Part shown: piece by piece, positions 40,094-48,624 of the stretch
Layout of the letters: each line of letters opens with the position of its first letter
Numbering within the stretch: the first letter of the stretch is position 1
NCBI RefSeq assembly: GCF_034372165.1
Contig: NZ_CP139698.1
Coordinates: 1,674,001 to 1,738,000, forward strand
DNA from: Christiangramia sp. OXR-203
GTDB lineage: Bacteria > Bacteroidota > Bacteroidia > Flavobacteriales > Flavobacteriaceae
Length of the DNA stretch: 64,000 nucleotides
Reading direction: 5' to 3'
Notes under the pieces: model-generated
What the model was told of the DNA's origin: nothing
What the model saw: only the letters and a program-made list of their open reading frames with translations
The model's database searches: none
Made by a program: the position numbers and the translations under genes

Positions 40094-41693
40094 TTACTTT
40101 CTGCTTTTACTGATTGTTTGCTTCGCGATATTCTTTGTGAATCTCGATGCCATTTTTGTAAATATCATGGAAGCAAGAAATTTTGCCACGGCTCGGGAAA
40201 TGATCAATCTTGATCACTGGATCTTCACGACCCTGAATAATGAACCACGCTATGAGAAACCGCCTTTACCAACGTGGTTAACTGCTATAGCCATGATGCT
40301 CTTTGGAATGAAAAACCTGATAGCCGCAAGATTACCAGCCGCTGTCATGGGAAGCATAGTAAGTATCTTTTTGTATAAACTAGGCTTCAAATTTACTAAT
40401 AATAGCAAGTACGCATTCATTAGCGGACTTATAGGCGCTACCAGTTTTTATATACTCTTTTCAGGTCGGGATGGCCAATGGGATATTCACACTCATGGCT
40501 GGATGATCATGGCGATTTATTTTTTGTTCCAGATCTTTCAGGATTCAGGAAATACCATGAAAAATGCTGTTTTAAGCGGAATCTTTATTGGATGTTCTTT
40601 TCTAAGTAAAGGTCCGGTATCGATGTATGCGCTTCTTTTACCATTTTTGATCTCTTTTGGCTTCGTATATCGCTATAAAAGTTTAAAACATTACTGGAAG
40701 CCAGTATTGCTAACAGTTAGTATAGCACTGCTAATTAGTGCTTCCTGGACGATCTATGTATATCTTCTAGATACCAGCGCGGTGTCTAAGATTACTGAAA
40801 AAGAAACGGGACGCTGGTTAGATTATAACGTAAGACCATTTTATTATTACTGGAGTTTTGTGATCCAAAGTGGTATCTGGACCATTCCGAGTTTCGTGGC
40901 ACTTTTATATCCCTATCTAAAGAATAAAGTTTTTGATAAGAAAGCTTATACGTTTACCCTTATCTGGACTCTTTGCGCAGTAGTCCTTCTATCTATAATA
41001 CCCGAGAAGAAGTCCAGGTATTTACTTCCAGTTATGCTTCCAATGGCATTGAATACAGCCTTTTATTTAGAGTACTTATTCCGTAGGTTCGATATGATTC
41101 CGAAGAAAGAATCCTGGATCGTATATTTCAATTTTGGACTAATTGCGTTGATCGGACTCTTATTTCCGCTTGCGGGATACTTTTATTTTGGTCAGCAGGT
41201 TCAGAATTTTCTCGGCTGGTATATTACGATCTCTGTGACCCTATTCACAATTGGAGTCATGATTTTATGGTATTTAAAGATTAGAAAGATCAAACCAGTT
41301 TTCTATCTTACCGTATGGTTTATTATTAGTGTCATATTCTTTGGTTTACCTATAGCTTCTAAAATTGAAAAGAACCCAGCATATCAAAGTATTTCTATTA
41401 TTGATGTTTACAGGGAGCGCATGGGTGTTAAAGTATATGAATTTAGAGGTTTTACTCCGGAAATGATATGGGAATATGGCCAGCCAATAGAAATTCTGTA
41501 TGATGGAGAAAGTTATATAAAACCTGCAGAGTCTCAGTTTTTGTTACTGGCTACGGAAGAGGAGAAAGAAGAAGTGATCGAAACTTTTGAAGGTTATACT
41601 ATTGAAAAAATTGAAGAGATCGATATGAATCCTGTTGGTAATAAGCACAAGGAACGGTTATACAGAGATCTTTACAAAATTGACAAATTTTAA
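40077..41693 (+). CDS. GT39/ArnT-like membrane glycosyltransferase
   Basis: About 538 residues with ten or more transmembrane helices. The catalytic-loop signature is seen early: FVNIMEARNFATAREMI with the Asp/Glu of the GT-C fold, and EPRYEKPPLPTWLTA; later PEKKSRYLLPVMLP. Such enzymes move a sugar from a polyprenyl phosphate to lipid A or protein at the periplasmic face. I use ATG 40077 (MKLKDNYF) inside the end of the preceding gene; an upstream frame extension to 40035 adds unusual residues. Confidence 0.85.
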   Translation: MKLKDNYFLLLLIVCFAIFFVNLDAIFVNIMEARNFATAREMINLDHWIFTTLNNEPRYEKPPLPTWLTAIAMMLFGMKNLIAARLPAAVMGSIVSIFLYKLGFKFTNNSKYAFISGLIGATSFYILFSGRDGQWDIHTHGWMIMAIYFLFQIFQDSGNTMKNAVLSGIFIGCSFLSKGPVSMYALLLPFLISFGFVYRYKSLKHYWKPVLLTVSIALLISASWTIYVYLLDTSAVSKITEKETGRWLDYNVRPFYYYWSFVIQSGIWTIPSFVALLYPYLKNKVFDKKAYTFTLIWTLCAVVLLSIIPEKKSRYLLPVMLPMALNTAFYLEYLFRRFDMIPKKESWIVYFNFGLIALIGLLFPLAGYFYFGQQVQNFLGWYITISVTLFTIGVMILWYLKIRKIKPVFYLTVWFIISVIFFGLPIASKIEKNPAYQSISIIDVYRERMGVKVYEFRGFTPEMIWEYGQPIEILYDGESYIKPAESQFLLLATEEEKEEVIETFEGYTIEKIEEIDMNPVGNKHKERLYRDLYKIDKF

Positions 41694-41706
41694 AAAAAAT
41701 TCAGGC

Positions 41707-42678
41707 ATGGTTGATTATCCTATTAAATTCAGACCAATACTTCAGGAAAAGATATGGGGCGGGAACAAGCTTCGTGATATTCTGAATAAAAAGACCGATA
41801 AGGAGAATGTAGGTGAAAGCTGGGAGATTTCCGGGGTAAAAGGCTTTATATCTGAAGTTAGTAATGGTTCAGAAGAAGGAAAAAAACTAACAGATCTTAT
41901 TAAGGAGTATAATGCAGAATTAATGGGGGAGGAGATTTATAAAAGATTTGGAGATGATTTTCCGCTGCTTATCAAGTTTATTGATGCTAAGACAGATCTT
42001 TCTGTTCAACTACATCCTAATGATGCATTGGCTAAGCAAAGACATGATTCCTTTGGGAAAACCGAAATGTGGTATGTGATGCAGGCCGATGAAGGTTCTA
42101 AATTGAATATTGGTTTTAATAAGAATACCAATAAAGAAGAATATGTAAATAATCTCGAAAACAAGAAAATTCTCGATATTCTCAATTTCGAAGAAGTAGA
42201 TAAAGGAGATTCAGTTTTCATAAATACCGGGAAGGTTCATGCGATAGGAGGAGGGATTTTACTTGCAGAAATTCAGCAAACTTCAGATATTACCTATAGA
42301 ATATATGATTGGGATCGTGTAGATAACGAGGGTAATAGCCGTGAACTACACACAGAACTTGCGCTGGATGCTATAGACTTTGAGAAGAAAGATGATTATA
42401 AGCTGGAATATGAGCATGTAGAAAATCAATCTTCAGAAATAGCCAGCTGTGAATACTTCACTACGAACTATCTTCCGGTGAAAGGTAAACTGACAAAAAA
42501 CCTTTCAAATCTGGATTCTTTTGTTATCTATATGTGTGTTTCCGGCGAAGCTAAAATTACAATCGGTTCTAATTCCGAAGAGCTTGAAGCTGGAGAATCG
42601 GTTTTAATCCCAGCAAACACAAATGAAGTGGAGATTTCCGCAGAAAGCGCAGAACTTCTGGAGGTCTATATCAAATAG
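41707..42678 (+). CDS. manA: Mannose-6-phosphate isomerase, class I
   Basis: About 323 residues of a cupin-type isomerase: PIKFRPILQEKIWGGNKLRD at the start, the metal-site strands VQLHPNDALAKQRH (Gln/His ligands), KTEMWYVM (Glu), and INTGKVHAIGGGILLAEIQQ (His plus catalytic region). It interconverts mannose-6-P and fructose-6-P. ATG at 41707, after a 13-bp gap from the GT39 gene, is preferred to an earlier in-frame start. It may supply mannose units for surface sugars. Confidence 0.92.
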   Translation: MVDYPIKFRPILQEKIWGGNKLRDILNKKTDKENVGESWEISGVKGFISEVSNGSEEGKKLTDLIKEYNAELMGEEIYKRFGDDFPLLIKFIDAKTDLSVQLHPNDALAKQRHDSFGKTEMWYVMQADEGSKLNIGFNKNTNKEEYVNNLENKKILDILNFEEVDKGDSVFINTGKVHAIGGGILLAEIQQTSDITYRIYDWDRVDNEGNSRELHTELALDAIDFEKKDDYKLEYEHVENQSSEIASCEYFTTNYLPVKGKLTKNLSNLDSFVIYMCVSGEAKITIGSNSEELEAGESVLIPANTNEVEISAESAELLEVYIK

Positions 42679-42699
42679 ATTCCAAAAGTTCTGAAAATA

Positions 42700-43695
42700 T
42701 CAAAAATTGAGAATATTGTCTATTTCCTTTAGTTCTTCTGTACTAAAATGAATATTTTTGATAGCTTTCAGGTTGTCCTCTAACTGAGACTTTCTACTAA
42801 CACCAACTAAGACAGACGTTACTCTTTCATCTTTTAGAAGCCATGCTACAGCCATTTGCGCAAGACTTTGTTCACGTTTTTCAGCTAACTCGTTCAGCTG
42901 CTGAATTTGTGAAACAACTTCTTCTGTAATTTGTGATTTATCCAGATAACTACCTTCTTTAGCAGCTCTTGAATTCTTCGGAATCCCATTAAGATATTTG
43001 CCAGTTAAAATACCTTGTTCAAGAGGAGAAAAGACAATACTTCCAAGTCCGTTTTGTTCCAGAGTATCCATTAATCCATTTTCAACCCAGCGATCGATCA
43101 TATTGTAACGGGGCTGATGAATTATAAATGGCGTTTTAAGCTCCTTCAGAATCTTGGCGGCTTTGGCCGTGTCTTCAGCATTATATTGTGAAATACCAAC
43201 GTATAAAGCTTTTCCATCTCTTACGATTTGGTCCAGAGCACCCATGGTTTCTTCCAAAGGGGTTTCCGGGTCTGGCCTGTGATGATAAAAGATATCTACA
43301 TAATCAAGACCCATTCTTTGCAGGGATTGATCTAAACTCGCGATCAGGTACTTTCTGGAACCAAAATTTCCATAAGGTCCGGGCCACATATCCCATCCGG
43401 CTTTGGAAGAAATGATGAGCTCATCTCTATATTGCTTAAAATCCTGCTTAAAGAACTTTCCGAAGTTACTTTCAGCAGAACCGTATGGCGGGCCGTAATT
43501 GTTAGCCAAGTCAAAATGCGTAATTCCATTATCAAATGCGGTATGAAGTATTTCCCGCGCATTGTCCTGATCATCATTATCTCCGAAATTATGCCAGAGA
43601 CCCAAGGAAAGTAAAGGCAACTTTAAACCACTTTTACCACATCTTCGATACTCCATAGTATCATACCTGGAGTCTGCTGCTTTATAATTACTCAT
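42700..43695 (-). CDS. Aldo/keto reductase, YghZ/Gpr-like
   Basis: About 331 residues, a (beta/alpha)8 barrel: MEYRRCGKSGLKLPLLSLGL, FDLANNYGPPYGSAESNFG with the catalytic Asp and Tyr, ISSKAGW with Lys, and FYHHRPDP with His. NNYGPPYGSAE is characteristic of the YghZ (L-glyceraldehyde-3-phosphate reductase) group that detoxifies methylglyoxal. I choose ATG 43695 (MSNYKAADSRYD); the longer frame to 43734 would run through a promoter-proximal hairpin. Confidence 0.9.
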   Translation of the reverse strand: MSNYKAADSRYDTMEYRRCGKSGLKLPLLSLGLWHNFGDNDDQDNAREILHTAFDNGITHFDLANNYGPPYGSAESNFGKFFKQDFKQYRDELIISSKAGWDMWPGPYGNFGSRKYLIASLDQSLQRMGLDYVDIFYHHRPDPETPLEETMGALDQIVRDGKALYVGISQYNAEDTAKAAKILKELKTPFIIHQPRYNMIDRWVENGLMDTLEQNGLGSIVFSPLEQGILTGKYLNGIPKNSRAAKEGSYLDKSQITEEVVSQIQQLNELAEKREQSLAQMAVAWLLKDERVTSVLVGVSRKSQLEDNLKAIKNIHFSTEELKEIDNILNF

Positions 43696-43706
43696 ATTAT
43701 GATTTT

Positions 43707-43731
43707 CCCGGCAATTTAGAGATTTACCGGG
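43707..43731. promoter_or_regulatory. Hairpin upstream of the aldo/keto reductase
   Basis: CCCGGCAA and TTACCGGG pair with one mismatch around an A/T-rich 9-nt loop, 12-36 bp upstream of the ATG at 43695. It may be an operator or a leader hairpin; no function is known. Confidence 0.3.
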
Positions 43732-43755
43732 CAATGCTAAACATTATGGAGCTAA

Positions 43756-44214
43756 TTAATTTCTGGCGAAAGATAGATATCCGGAATTCCCCTCAGCATT
43801 TTCCTCCAGCTTTAAGTTTATCTCAGCACTATTAGCAGAGATGACATCATAAGCATTGGTAAGATCTCCCAGTTTTCCATTAGGGGTGAAAAAGATCATA
43901 AAATCGAGATCATTGGAGGGATCAAATTCGGTTCCGTTATCATTGGAGACTCTCCAGGTTCCATTAAAAGATCCAAGGTTGGAATCTGCAATCAGTTCAT
44001 TCGAACTTTGAAAAATAAATGTATAATTTTTAAGATCATCGGTCTTATTCTGACCGTTTTCAGTAAAACTGGTGATTCGCCATTCAGAATTCAGTAAAAT
44101 CTCATTTAGAGCGATCATTTCTGTTTCTACCAATTTCATATCATCATTGTCTGTGTCGCAGGATACGATAAAAAACATAGCGAAAATTAATAACAAACAG
44201 TTCAATCTTTTCAT
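43756..44214 (-). CDS. Lipocalin-like lipoprotein
   Basis: A 152-residue lipoprotein: signal and lipobox FFIVSC (Cys19) followed by DTDNDD, an acid-rich start common to Bacteroidetes surface or outer-membrane lipoproteins. The mature part is beta-rich with LNSEWRITSFTENG and FNGTWRVSNDNGTE, the strand pattern of small lipocalin-like domains. Ligand unknown; expressed alone. Confidence 0.7.
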   Translation of the reverse strand: MKRLNCLLLIFAMFFIVSCDTDNDDMKLVETEMIALNEILLNSEWRITSFTENGQNKTDDLKNYTFIFQSSNELIADSNLGSFNGTWRVSNDNGTEFDPSNDLDFMIFFTPNGKLGDLTNAYDVISANSAEINLKLEENAEGNSGYLSFARN

Positions 44215-44521
44215 AGGGTGGGGATTTTTTTGTTCGGTTCAAACGTAAAGTTATAAAGAGAAATAGAATAAATTAAGATATATTTAAGAATTAACATTTA
44301 GTCAATTAATACATCTTCAGCTGTATAGCCTTCAAATTTTGTAAGGAGGTCAAAAATTTTAGGATTTCAGTTATAATATTAAGATACCGGATTTGCTTCA
44401 ATGTTTAGTCTAATTCGTACGCATAGCTAATCTTAACAAAGCCTTAGGCTAAAGCATACGCATTGTACCCTAATTTTACTGTTTAGTTTTCGAATCAGTT
44501 AAAGCAAATTTATTAAGAATA
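44215..44521. other. Divergent intergenic region, no gene found
   Basis: 307 bp of AT-rich DNA between the lipoprotein and a small rightward gene. It should hold both promoters; no perfect TAnnTTTG is obvious. A short palindrome AGCCTTAGGCT lies near 44442. Nothing else is visible. Confidence 0.5.
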
Positions 44522-44749
44522 ATGAACCTGGTTAATATTTCCAAAGACGAGAATTGTTATAAGATCAAAAGTGTCAAATACGTAAAGGTGTTTGGAGCAA
44601 CTTTGTATAGTTATGACAAACTATTTGTGAAAGAAACAGAATCAGCTCAATGGATAAATCAGAATACTAAAAAGAAAGCTACACAAGCTGAATCTTTCAA
44701 ATTAAATAAATGGTTGAAAGACCATCGAAAATTTATCGAAAAAGGCTGA
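44522..44749 (+). CDS. Small uncharacterised protein, 75 residues
   Basis: A Lys-rich soluble protein (VNISKDENCYKIKSVKYVKV; KWLKDHRKFIEKG). No domain is recognised. Start ATG at 44522 with normal codon use. It stands alone, before the DUF1206 gene. Confidence 0.5.
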   Translation: MNLVNISKDENCYKIKSVKYVKVFGATLYSYDKLFVKETESAQWINQNTKKKATQAESFKLNKWLKDHRKFIEKG

Positions 44750-44886
44750 TTTCTTAATTTTAATGACGAAGGCGTAAGTCTTGAAGCTGAATTAAGCTAA
44801 AATTAGCCTAAAGTTTGAGGTATTGTTTAGTCAGACGTTCAATTTCCGATAACTTTAAAATTGATTAACCAATCAAATTAGTTAAA

Positions 44887-45672
44887 ATGAGTAGTAAGAA
44901 AAAGAATTTTGCGCGGTTTGGAATGGCTGCGAAAGGTGCAGTTTATTGCCTAATCGGAGTGTTAACAGCAATGGCTGCGTTTGGTCAGGGCGGACAAAAA
45001 TCGGGAAGTAAGGGTGCATTACAATACTTAGCACAACAGTCATACGGGCAGGTTTTACTTGTAGTTATGGGAATCGGACTTCTTGGATATGTATTTTGGA
45101 GAATGTACCAGGTATTTTATAACCCAGGAGAGTTTGAAGACAATCTAAAAGGTTATGGAAAGCGGATAGGATATTTTATTAGCGGACTCATCTATGGTGG
45201 TTTGGCTTATTACTCTTTCAAATTGGCTTTCGGTAGTAGTAGTTCAGGTGGTTCTGGCGGAATGATGGGTGGAATCATGTCTGGTTCTAACGGAGATACG
45301 ATCGCTATCATTATTGGTATAGGTATGGCAATAAAAGCTATCTATGACTTGTATCGGGCATACTCTGGAAAATTCCGAGAGGAAGTGGAAGAAGCAGGAA
45401 TGGATCAAAAAGAGCAGAAGTTGCTTATTAATGCCGGTAAATTTGGACATACCGCCAGAGGACTAGTTTTAGGTCTTATGGCTTATTTAACATTGAAGTC
45501 CGGACTTTCCAGTGGTAGCAATGTTAAAACTCAAACCGATGCATTTAGTTATATTCAGGCAGAATTTGGTTCGGTTGCATTAGGTATAGTTGCCATAGGT
45601 CTGGTAGGTTATGGAGTTTATATGCTAATAAAAGCAAAATATCCTTCTATTACTGTAGCCAGTCTTAGATAG
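44887..45672 (+). CDS. DUF1206-family membrane protein
   Basis: A 261-residue protein with six transmembrane helices grouped in three pairs. Each pair shows the DUF1206 repeat: ARFGMAAKGAVYCLIGVLTA, GKRIGYFISGLIYGGLAYYS and GKFGHTARGLVLGLMAYLT, each followed by a GxxxxGxGLLGYxxWRxYQ-type helix. A Gly/Ser-Met loop (GGSGGMMGGIMSG, about 119-131) lies between. Role of the family is unknown. A terminator follows. Confidence 0.88.
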   Translation: MSSKKKNFARFGMAAKGAVYCLIGVLTAMAAFGQGGQKSGSKGALQYLAQQSYGQVLLVVMGIGLLGYVFWRMYQVFYNPGEFEDNLKGYGKRIGYFISGLIYGGLAYYSFKLAFGSSSSGGSGGMMGGIMSGSNGDTIAIIIGIGMAIKAIYDLYRAYSGKFREEVEEAGMDQKEQKLLINAGKFGHTARGLVLGLMAYLTLKSGLSSGSNVKTQTDAFSYIQAEFGSVALGIVAIGLVGYGVYMLIKAKYPSITVASLR

Positions 45673-45693
45673 AAGCAACATTAGATATAAAAG

Positions 45694-45722
45694 AAGCCTG
45701 TAAATTTAGCGGGCTTTTTTTA
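45694..45722 (+). terminator. Rho-independent terminator after the DUF1206 gene
   Basis: AAGCCTG (45694-45700) and CGGGCTT (45710-45716) form a 7-bp stem with one G-T pair, followed by a run of T. It starts 21 bp after the stop codon. Confidence 0.8.
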
Positions 45723-45868
45723 TGAGTGATTTTATCTGATACCTTACTGATCTCGATTGATTACTCATTAAAACAGCGTTTTTTCAGGTCAATCATAAGA
45801 AAATAGTTGTAAAGAGATCTACAAATGGATTATGATGGATGATGCTTAAAGCGCCTGACAATAAACAT

Positions 45869-46306
45869 TTATGCAATACCTAAAAATTTAAGATGTTTGA
45901 TCTCGTGATACCTCAAGCAAGCTTTAATACATTCCTTTAGTTCATAGATAGGTATTTCCTGGTCTAAATTAAGAATAATAGCTCTGTTTCCTTCAAATCT
46001 CAATTTTGGTTCGTATAATAATCGAAAAGTTTCAATCAACCTGCTGGAGCATTGAAAATAGAGTGCATATTGTTCGGGATTTTTTGATTTCCAGTCTATT
46101 CTTAGCGTACTTCCAATATTACTCCTGAAAGCGGGTTCGCTCCACTTTAAATTAAGATCTAGCTTGACAACACCTTGAGTTTCCTGAGCAGTTTGAATGA
46201 TCAGTTCACGTAAGTATAAGAGTCTCTTTTTGGGCAATTGAGGATAAACTTTAAAAGCAGCTTCGAATTCGCGAGAAGTTTGAATCTTTATTGTTTTCGG
46301 TTTCAC
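45869..46306 (-). CDS. DUF1801-domain protein
   Basis: A 145-residue soluble protein with the YdhG-like pattern: a helical N-terminal half (LPKKRLLYLRELIIQTAQET), LKWSEPAFRSNIGSTLRIDWK (compare the typical KWxxPxY motif), and the C-terminal EIPIYELKECIKACLRYHE. Conserved in Bacteroidetes; function unknown. Confidence 0.72.
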   Translation of the reverse strand: MKPKTIKIQTSREFEAAFKVYPQLPKKRLLYLRELIIQTAQETQGVVKLDLNLKWSEPAFRSNIGSTLRIDWKSKNPEQYALYFQCSSRLIETFRLLYEPKLRFEGNRAIILNLDQEIPIYELKECIKACLRYHEIKHLKFLGIA

Positions 46307-46549
46307 ATCAGAATAACTAAGGAATGTAAGCTTCTAAATTAAATAATTTATATATCAGACCTACTGAAGATAAATTAGTTAACCAGTATTTACTGAAATT
46401 TTCAATTCCTAAGATTAGATAATCTTCTTATGAAACAATATTGGATGATACCAAAGTGCAATTGGTTTATTAATGCTTGTAAGGTATAATGATCTACCAG
46501 GTCCAGAATAAAACGAGCCAGGAATAGGCATCGAAAAAACCTAAAATGA

Positions 46550-46583
46550 AAAAAGCCTGTCAATCATAAGATTAACAGGCTTT
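46550..46583 (-). terminator. Terminator of the tRNA-Ser/tRNA-Pro transcript
   Basis: AAAGCCTGT (46552-46560) and ACAGGCTTT (46575-46583) pair perfectly. On the minus strand the stem is followed by TTTTTTCATTTT, just after tRNA-Pro. Confidence 0.8.
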
Positions 46584-46585
46584 AG

Positions 46586-46660
46586 TCGGGGTGGCAGGAT
46601 TCGAACCTGCGGCCTCCTGCTCCCAAAGCAGGCGCGATAACCGGGCTACGCTACACCCCG
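46586..46660 (-). tRNA. tRNA-Pro (anticodon UGG)
   Basis: Minus-strand cloverleaf: acceptor CGGGGTG/CACCCCG, anticodon stem CTGC/GCAG with TTTGGGA loop (TGG), T arm GCAGG-TTCGAAT-CCTGC. No CCA is encoded, unlike tRNA-Arg at 38664. Confidence 0.95.
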
Positions 46661-46787
46661 AAAAGTGAATAGTGTTTTTAGTCTTATCCGTTCCAAACTA
46701 TCTTATGACATATCCGGGAAGCGGAGGAAATTTATTCCAATTTTCCGGTCGAAAAGAGAATAAAAGAACCACAGACTAAAAATCTAG

Positions 46788-46872
46788 CGGAGAGTATGAG
46801 ATTCGAACTCATGCGACAATTGCTCGTCGACAGTTTAGCAAACTGCTCCATTAACCACTCTGGCAACTCTCC
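46788..46872 (-). tRNA. tRNA-Ser (anticodon GCU)
   Basis: Minus-strand class II tRNA: acceptor GGAGAGT/ACTCTCC, anticodon loop TTGCTAA (GCT) in stem CAGTT/AACTG, a long variable arm, and T arm ATGAG-TTCGAAT-CTCAT. It is cotranscribed with tRNA-Pro 127 bp downstream. Confidence 0.95.
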
Positions 46873-46908
46873 ATTTATTTAAGAACTTCGCAAGTAATTT
46901 TGCGGTTG

Positions 46909-46916
46909 CAAATCTA
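46909..46916 (-). promoter_or_regulatory. tRNA-Ser/tRNA-Pro promoter
   Basis: TAGATTTG on the minus strand fits TAnnTTTG and is followed by CAACCGCAAA, the same string as at the tRNA-Arg promoter. The start site would be near 46902, 30 nt before the tRNA-Ser 5' end. Confidence 0.6.
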
Positions 46917-47029
46917 AGTTTTACTTACGTACCAACCAAACCTTTTTTATTTTTTTGAAAGAAAATTTAAGCTAAAATTGAGCTGCTTCCCTTAAACTAC
47001 TTGACTTCAATTAAATAGCCGAAATAATT

Positions 47030-48265
47030 TTATTGAAACTTTTCTGAATATAAAAAGTTGTGCAAATTTTTGATAGCCTTCTCATGATTTCGAACAAAAG
47101 GATTCTTATTATCCCAAACATATCCTGCAAGTACAGAACAAATTTGCATTTTAATGTTTTCACTCGCATTATCAGTAAAAAATATATCCTGTAATCTTCC
47201 TGTATACCATTCTTTTACATAGGTGGCGAAAACATTAATAGCCTTTTGTATATGCTCAGTATACTCTTTATCCCAGTTTATAATTTCTCCAGACAATTGC
47301 CTTGCCACTAGTTTTGCACTTAATAATCCGCTTTCTGTCGCAAATGCAACCCCGGAAGAAAATACCGGATCGAGAAATTCAGCTGAGTTTCCAGCCAGCG
47401 CAAAACCATCACCATGTAAAAGCTGAACATTCTTGGATATACCAGATAGTTTTACAGGCTCAAACAAGTATTCCTGCTTTGAGAACCGATCTTTGTAAAA
47501 ATCGCACTGACCCAGCATTTGCTTAAACATTTCACTTCTTGATCCTGAGAATGTATTGAACCAGTCGTTTTCTCCTACAAAGCCTAAACTTGTATTCCCA
47601 TTAGAAAAAGGAATATACCAGAACCAGGCACCCCTCGTAATGATCTCAAATGTAATTTGAGTTTCTTCCTTACCTGGAGGTCGGTTATCTTCCTTTATGT
47701 GAGTGAATATGGAGGAATGATCATAAATTTTTGCAGGAGCTTCCAGTTTAAGCAGTCCGGCTAGGACTCGTCCATTTCCACTGGCATCAATTATAAATCT
47801 GGAAGTAATGTTGCTTAGAACGGCGTTCGGGTCTTTAGATTCTATAGTCCATAGCTTGTTTTCCCATTTCGCAGAAACCACTTCAGCTCCAAAATTGATC
47901 TTCACGCCCCTTTTCTGAATACTTTCTGCAAGTTTCAGGTCGAAATCGGCTCTGGGTACCTGCCAGGTCCAGTCCCAGCCTTCCCCGAACTTTTTACTAA
48001 AATCGAATTCAGCGATTTTCCCATTTTTAACGAAACGGGCGCCTGTCTTTTTCTGGTAATTTTGTTCCTGCAGGTCTTCGAGTAATCCGGCTTCAGAAAA
48101 ATTATCCATACAGCGGGGGATCAAACTTTCCCCAATGGTAAACCTTGGAAAAAACTGCTTTTCCAGCACCAATACAGATACACCGGTTTTCTCCAGGTAA
48201 CCTGCTGCAACCATACCAGCCGGTCCCGCACCAATTATTACAACGTCATATTCTTTTTTATCCAT
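47030..48265 (-). CDS. Flavin-dependent halogenase (tryptophan-halogenase-like)
   Basis: A 411-residue FAD enzyme. The dinucleotide-binding GAGPAG (residues 12-17) is followed by FTIGESLIPRC. The halogenase signature WxWxIP is present as WFWYIP (214-219), and ALAGNSAEFLDPVFSSGV gives the second flavin motif. Such enzymes chlorinate or brominate phenolic rings with reduced flavin. It lies beside the aryl-polyene/flexirubin operon, in the opposite direction, so it may halogenate the pigment's aromatic head (inference). It has its own -7 element 13 bp upstream. Confidence 0.82.
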   Translation of the reverse strand: MDKKEYDVVIIGAGPAGMVAAGYLEKTGVSVLVLEKQFFPRFTIGESLIPRCMDNFSEAGLLEDLQEQNYQKKTGARFVKNGKIAEFDFSKKFGEGWDWTWQVPRADFDLKLAESIQKRGVKINFGAEVVSAKWENKLWTIESKDPNAVLSNITSRFIIDASGNGRVLAGLLKLEAPAKIYDHSSIFTHIKEDNRPPGKEETQITFEIITRGAWFWYIPFSNGNTSLGFVGENDWFNTFSGSRSEMFKQMLGQCDFYKDRFSKQEYLFEPVKLSGISKNVQLLHGDGFALAGNSAEFLDPVFSSGVAFATESGLLSAKLVARQLSGEIINWDKEYTEHIQKAINVFATYVKEWYTGRLQDIFFTDNASENIKMQICSVLAGYVWDNKNPFVRNHEKAIKNLHNFLYSEKFQ

Positions 48266-48277
48266 AATCTGTCAATA

Positions 48278-48285
48278 CAAAGCTA
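48278..48285 (-). promoter_or_regulatory. Promoter of the halogenase gene
   Basis: TAGCTTTG on the minus strand, full match to TAnnTTTG; start near 48272, seven bases before the ATG at 48265, so the leader is very short. Confidence 0.5.
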
Positions 48286-48321
48286 ATGGAAAATATGCTT
48301 CAGTAGAATTCACCAAAATAA

Positions 48322-48349
48322 AAAGCTCTGCCAGTTACGGCAGAGCTTT
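48322..48349 (-). terminator. Strong terminator at the end of the 54-codon gene
   Basis: AAAGCTCTGCC (48322-48332) and GGCAGAGCTTT (48339-48349) form a perfect 11-bp stem with a 6-nt loop. On the minus strand TTTTTATTTT follows. The stem includes the stop codon region of the small gene and separates it from the halogenase promoter. Confidence 0.88.
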
Positions 48350-48499
48350 CGTGAGATATAAGCAATCGATCATGCCAATTGGCAGATCTATTGGACTAAT
48401 GTATCCTATTGAAATTAATTTTAATAGCTGATTCTTCAATGCTAACTGTTTAATAACTTCAGCAATAATTTGATAAAATTCTGGAGAGGTTAAGTTCAT
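48335..48499 (-). CDS. Unannotated 54-residue protein between halogenase and pigment operon
   Basis: ATG at 48499 opens a frame MNLTSPEFYQIIAEVIKQLA, then a hydrophobic/helical middle (LLKLISIGYISPIDLPIGM) and the end LYLTKALP; TAA at 48337. A -7 element TAAATTTG lies 23 bp upstream and a strong terminator overlaps the end, so promoter, frame and terminator form a compact unit. No family is recognised. It could encode a small membrane-active protein or a regulatory RNA with an incidental frame. Confidence 0.5.
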   Translation of the reverse strand: MNLTSPEFYQIIAEVIKQLALKNQLLKLISIGYISPIDLPIGMIDCLYLTKALP

Positions 48500-48521
48500 A
48501 ATTATGAAATTATCAATACTT

Positions 48522-48529
48522 CAAATTTA
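48522..48529 (-). promoter_or_regulatory. Promoter of the 54-codon gene
   Basis: TAAATTTG on the minus strand, full match to TAnnTTTG; start near 48515, about 16 nt before the ATG at 48499. Confidence 0.5.
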
Positions 48530-48571
48530 TCCCGCGATTCATACCATATGCAGCTTTCCCACTAAAAATAT

Positions 48572-48579
48572 TACATTTG
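48572..48579 (+). promoter_or_regulatory. Main promoter of the pigment operon
   Basis: TACATTTG, full match to TAnnTTTG; start near 48586 and about 40 nt before the chosen ATG at 48625. A TTG at 48577 that extends the first frame lies inside this element and so cannot be a start codon on that transcript. Confidence 0.6.
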
Positions 48580-48624
48580 TCCAGAGCACAATCTTTATAT
48601 AATCCTGAAATTAAGCAGCTACTT

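Noticed and set aside
46430-46489. 19-codon frame with two Trp codons as a leader peptide
   Set aside because: No attenuator-like hairpin or downstream biosynthetic gene follows, so chance is more likely.
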